Assembly (NCBI GenBank): GCA_030760725.1
Contig: JASWHV010000008.1
Coordinates: forward strand, 54,163,671 to 54,227,670
DNA from: Neostapfia colusana
Taxonomy: Eukaryota; Streptophyta; Magnoliopsida; Poales; Poaceae
Length of the DNA stretch: 64,000 bases
Reading direction: 5' to 3'
The notes beneath the pieces are model-generated. The model did not search any database, was not told the origin of the DNA, and saw only the letters and a program-made list of their open reading frames with translations. This document shows positions 60,601 to 64,000 of this stretch, in pieces. How positions within the stretch are numbered: position 1 is the first letter of the stretch; every line of letters starts with the position of its first letter. The position numbers and the translations under genes were made by a program.

Positions 60601-62276
60601 ATATCCTCCAATCTGATGGTTGTGGCTTGATAGACACTTGGAAGTTTTATTTCTGGACTGTCCAGAAATAATGAGTGAGACTCGTGCACTTTTGAGTTCA
60701 AGTGCACGACTCGGAGGACGGTGTCTAAAACAGCGCCGTGGCGGATTAACCACGACATCCCTAAGATTGCATCGACCTTTTGTCCCTCTAAAATTATGAG
60801 AGACGTAGGGTAAATTCTACCCTCTAAGCACAATGGCGCTTTTGGGACCATCATGCTTGCTGAGATTTTCCCACCCGGTGAACAGATCACATAAGGACTA
60901 TCAGTGGGTAGTATTTGCAAGCTATAGTTATCAATGAAAGCTTGGCTAATGAAGCTATGTGTGGCGCCTGAATCAAATAGTACTATAGCGGGATGCTGGT
61001 GGAGTTGGAACATACCCGCAAGGATTGGCTCGCCCTCCGGCACGTCCTCAATGGCAAGCTGGTGGACGGTGCCGGGCCTAGGGTTTGCCCACCGTGCATT
61101 AGTAGGGTTCCGGGGTTGATTCCTCCCCGGAAACTGTTGTGCCACTCCGCCGCCTTGCCACTCCGGGCAACTGCTCGCGAAGTGCCCTGGACGACCACAC
61201 TTGTAACATGTGGCAGCTGCTGGTGGAGTGCTCGGTGGACGAAAGCCCGGCATGCGTTGCTGAGGTGCAAACGCACGCGGCATCGCCCGCTGCTGCTGTT
61301 GTTGTTACGGTGGTACTGGCAGTGCCGGCCTGAATACCGGTGACAAGTACGGCCGACTGCGGAACGGCATCGACCGCTGTGGTGGCTGCCAGCGTAGACC
61401 TGATGGTGGGCGATTCACCATCCGAAACTTCTGAGAAGGACCGCCTCCTTCTCCGCTGCTTTGCGGCGCGCTTCGCTTTCGCTCTGCCGCCGCCAACTCC
61501 TTGCCGGAGTCCTCCTGAACAATCACAGCATCAATGATGTCGTTGAGGCTGCCGCGATTGAACATCGCCAACTTGTCCTTCAGGAGCGGGTTAAGCCCCT
61601 GGTAAAAATGGTCCCGGCGCTTCTCGTCGGTATCAGCATGATACGACGCATATAGCGCGAGATCGTTAAACGCCCTGGAGTATTCCAGCGCGTTCCGGCT
61701 CCCTTGTTGCAGGTGTAAGAACTCCTGCGTCTTCCTCTTCATCAGACCTGGCGGTATATGATAGGCCCTGAAGGCCGTCCGGAACTCCGCCCAGGTCATC
61801 ACTCGGTCAGTGGGCTGTGAAGCACAGAAGTTGGCCCACCACGCGCTCGCGGATCCTTGGAGCTGCTGGACCGCGAACTGAGTCTTGCGCTGCTCGCTGA
61901 TCTGGAGCAGCCCGAACTTCATCTCTATGGCGCGGAGCCAGTTGTCCGCGTCAAGTGGTTCATCCGCCCTTGAGAATACAGGGGGATGAGTCGCCAGGAA
62001 GTCGGAGTAGGAGCTCTGTTGGTGCTCCTCACGATCTTGACGTCTCTCTGGGCGAGACGTATTGGCGATGAGAGTCTGCAGCAACTCTGTGTGCTGCTTA
62101 TGCGAGCCCGCCATTGCCGCGACGATGTCAGCCAATGTAACCGCTGGCAGTGGCGGTGGCGGTGTTTGCTGTTGCTGTTGCTGCTGCTGTCCCGAGGAGT
62201 CCTCGGGAGGTGGTTGGGAGGTCTCTCCCCCTTGACTGGTACCCCCAACGTCAGGGTTGGCACGAGTACGCGTCAT
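57663..62276 (-). pseudogene. gag-pol of element E, broken
   Basis: Start ATG 62276 (MTRTRANPDVGG). Gln-rich linker, gag core (WLRAIEMKFGLL), knuckle CYKCGRPGHFASSC near 61200, protease LFDSGATHSFIS near 60965, RT with intact FVVVFIDDILVYS near 60045, RNase H (CDASGIGLG; TDHKSLKYIF), integrase (HHCC finger about 58985-58850; MDFIVGLP; SDRGTLF; YHPQTDGQTER) and a chromodomain-like tail near 57800. Breaks: TAA 61305-61307 in the Gln-rich gag linker, one base missing near 59639 between RT and RNase H, TAG about 57871-57873 (CAG in A) and one extra base near 57747. None of these is shared with A, so the copies decayed independently or came from different defective parents. Confidence 0.93.
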
Positions 62277-62291
62277 TCTGAAATTCAAAAC
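62277..62291 (-). promoter_or_regulatory. Candidate 3' splice acceptor before gag (element E)
   Basis: On the minus strand TTTTGAATTTCAG ends one base before the gag ATG at 62276, identical in placement and sequence to element A (2326-2338). Confidence 0.45.
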
Positions 62292-62549
62292 AGCAGCGAT
62301 TAGCACATGTCTTACTTAAAATTTCCATAAGCAACAGTAGGTATTGAAGTGACCCATGGTTAATTTGCACAACATTCACATATATTGATAAAGTATAAAC
62401 TTTATACAAGATACATTATTCTCGGGTCTCCGAGAAGTCGTGCTCATGTTGTCACTACTTATACATACGCTACTGTCTACACGACATGTCACCGATTACA
62501 AAAGTTGGGTTACACTACCCTGGCTGCCCTACATGGCAACTGTAACCCC

Positions 62550-63493
62550 CTACTCGGAGTAGAACTCAACCTCCTGCAGGTCGTCCTCCTCCAGTACCTC
62601 TGCTGGTGGCTCTGGATCTACCACCTCTTCCCCCATTCCAGGTTCTCCCATTGCTGGAAGACCCAAGACCACCGGTATACCCAATACCGGAGGTACGAGG
62701 TCCTGCAAAGCATGCACCTCGTCCATAGCCTGGTTGTAATCTTCTTCCCAGCCTTGCCCTTCCTCAATAGCATCGTCCCGCTCTTGAGCAAGGTCCTCAT
62801 TCTGCTGGGTTAGGGTCTGCACCAGCTCTTGCAACGCCGCGATGTCAACACGGCTCTTCTTCTTTGCCTTCTTCAGACGACGCAACTGATTGTGTTGTTC
62901 ATTAAGTCGCTTGATCGTCGGAAGGAGCACATTGCGGAGTGCGCTGTGAGCACTCTCGAAATGGTCTCCACGGCTTGTGCTCTCCTTGAGCTTTGTGGCG
63001 AGATGCTCCGTATGAACAGCTTGGCTGTCCATCACGGCGTTTCCCGCCCTCATCTGGAGGCTGAGATTTGCCTCCGCGAGGTTGTACCTTGGGCAACTAG
63101 GGTCCGTTGCCTCCAGGTACCTCTCTTCCCACACATGCTGAGCTCGTCCCTAAACGGAACGAGTGCGTATGGAGTGCCCTCCATAGTCTGCACGTGTAGT
63201 TGGCAGAAACGTGACATAGTGTCACGGGCTGCCACTTGCCACATCCCTTCCGGAAGTCTTCCTCTCACCGTGACGGTGAATGACACCCAACCGGGTGGCG
63301 TAGGTCCTGCAGGAACCTCGACATGGATCATCCACGTCTTGTTCCCCTCTTCGCCTTCTTCCTTGGTGAAGTATTGCGGCATCTGGTTGTACCCGAAATA
63401 TTGGAGCATTTGCCACAATGCTTCCGGGTAGCCGTTACGGTGAGAACAGTGGGACATCACCCACCCGTTCTCCCACTTCTTATCTGCTGTCAT
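62550..63493 (-). pseudogene. ORF1 of element E, frameshifted
   Basis: Homologue of A's ORF1. It is open from ATG 63493 (MTADKKWENGWV) to about 63150 and resumes in another frame to the stop at 62550 (C-terminus ...DLQEVEFYSE). Compared with A, one base is missing near 63150-63160 after the stretch MEGTPYALVP. The coiled-coil section (LKKAKKKSRVDIAALQELV, LTQQNEDLAQERDDA) and acidic tail are preserved. The amino acid sequence between A and E is well kept outside the break, so the ORF was probably under selection in the parent lineage. Function unknown. Confidence 0.8.
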
Positions 63494-64000
63494 CTGTAAA
63501 AATATATTTGAGAAATGTCAAATATTTATTTAAACAGTAAACCATTGAGTTATAACATAAGACATGTCATTGAACCCATAAAACTTGGAAACATAGTTCA
63601 AATTTTAAACAAATTTGACTGTTGATCTGCTGTTCCCATGACAGCCCTGACCAGTTTCCATATCAACCTGATTTAGGCCATGTTAAAGGCAAAACCAATT
63701 CTGGAGCTCAACATCAAAGTTAAAGCTAACTTCAATAGCTTTCCAGAAAGTGTTTGCTTGGCCTAAGATCTGTCCTGGTTCAAAAGTTATGAGATGTCAA
63801 AGTTAACAGAATTTCTGAAAACAATTGGACAGCACCTCCCTGCCTTAGGTACTGATTTGATCCAAGAATCCCAGTTACTTCTGTTCCTAATCTGACAAAA
63901 CTTTCTGTTACAAAGTTGTAACCCATATCACAAGCTTTCCAGAACTACCTCATTTTCTATTTTTGGATTTTTTAAGCAGGAAGTTATGCTTAATTTACAG
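63494..64000 (-). other. Element E leader (partial)
   Basis: Non-coding and AT-rich. It is the reverse complement counterpart of A's 615-1120, including the acceptor-like site against the ORF1 ATG and the GTTAC...GTAAC dyad near 63907-63922. Confidence 0.75.

Larger units (their letters stand above)
53614..64000 (-). mobile_element. Element E: G1 gypsy element, 5' end off-window
   Basis: Minus strand: 3' LTR 53614-57651, gag-pol 57663-62276, ORF1 62550-63493, leader to the right edge. It is the same family as A in reverse. It is inserted in D's gag between GAACAGGG and the continuation expected from relatives (GAGCGCCC); CAGGG (53609-53613) is the presumed duplication. It is the youngest insertion by nesting. 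Confidence 0.93.

Overview
The window looks like intergenic heterochromatin from a large plant genome, most likely a grass. That placement is an inference from the element types; no host gene is present to confirm it. I find no cellular protein gene and no tRNA, rRNA or CRISPR locus. Essentially every base belongs to a transposable element or its terminal repeats, and the elements sit inside one another.

Layout, left to right. (1) Element A (+), 1-10650, is a Ty3/gypsy chromovirus-like element of family G1. It has a leader, an extra upstream ORF (ORF1), a broken gag-pol and a 3.7 kb 3' LTR; its 5' LTR is off the left edge. (2) Element X (+), of family G2, is the host of most other insertions. 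Its pieces are LTR 10651-11357 and 22863-24901, PBS and leader 24902-25323, gag 25324-25629, 29071-29611 and 32430-33277. (3) Element B (-), 11358-22862, is a complete but decayed G2 copy with both LTRs, inserted in X's LTR. (4) Solo LTR S1, 25630-29065, lies in X's gag with a perfect 5 bp duplication. (5) A non-autonomous CACTA DNA transposon, 29612-32426, lies in X's gag with a perfect 3 bp duplication and carries a small MITE, 31349-31561. (6) Element C (+), 33278-47063, of family G2, is inserted in X's pol. Its 5' LTR holds solo LTR S2 (35017-38438), and its 3' LTR is cut at 47063. (7) Element D (-), 47064-53613, of family G2, is inserted in C's 3' LTR. (8) Element E (-), 53614-64000, of family G1, is inserted in D's gag and runs off the right edge.

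Nesting gives the order of insertion: X first; then A, B, S1, CACTA and C into X; S2 and D into C; E into D. A and E are the same family in opposite orientation, so the window is flanked by inverted arms of about 10 kb.

The coding parts are the usual retrotransposon set: gag with a CCHC knuckle, aspartic protease, reverse transcriptase, RNase H, integrase and a chromodomain-like C-terminus. All copies carry stop codons or frameshifts. Broken copies would need proteins from an intact relative to move.

The most interesting signals are not the coding ones. They are a G1-specific coiled-coil ORF with a splice-acceptor-like sequence abutting its ATG and another abutting the gag ATG; tandemly repeated tRNA-Met primer binding sites in G2; a ~54 bp-periodic G-box array in the G2 U3; a set of short dyads conserved, in one case with compensating changes, between two otherwise different LTR families; and a large inverted repeat made by D landing in C's LTR.
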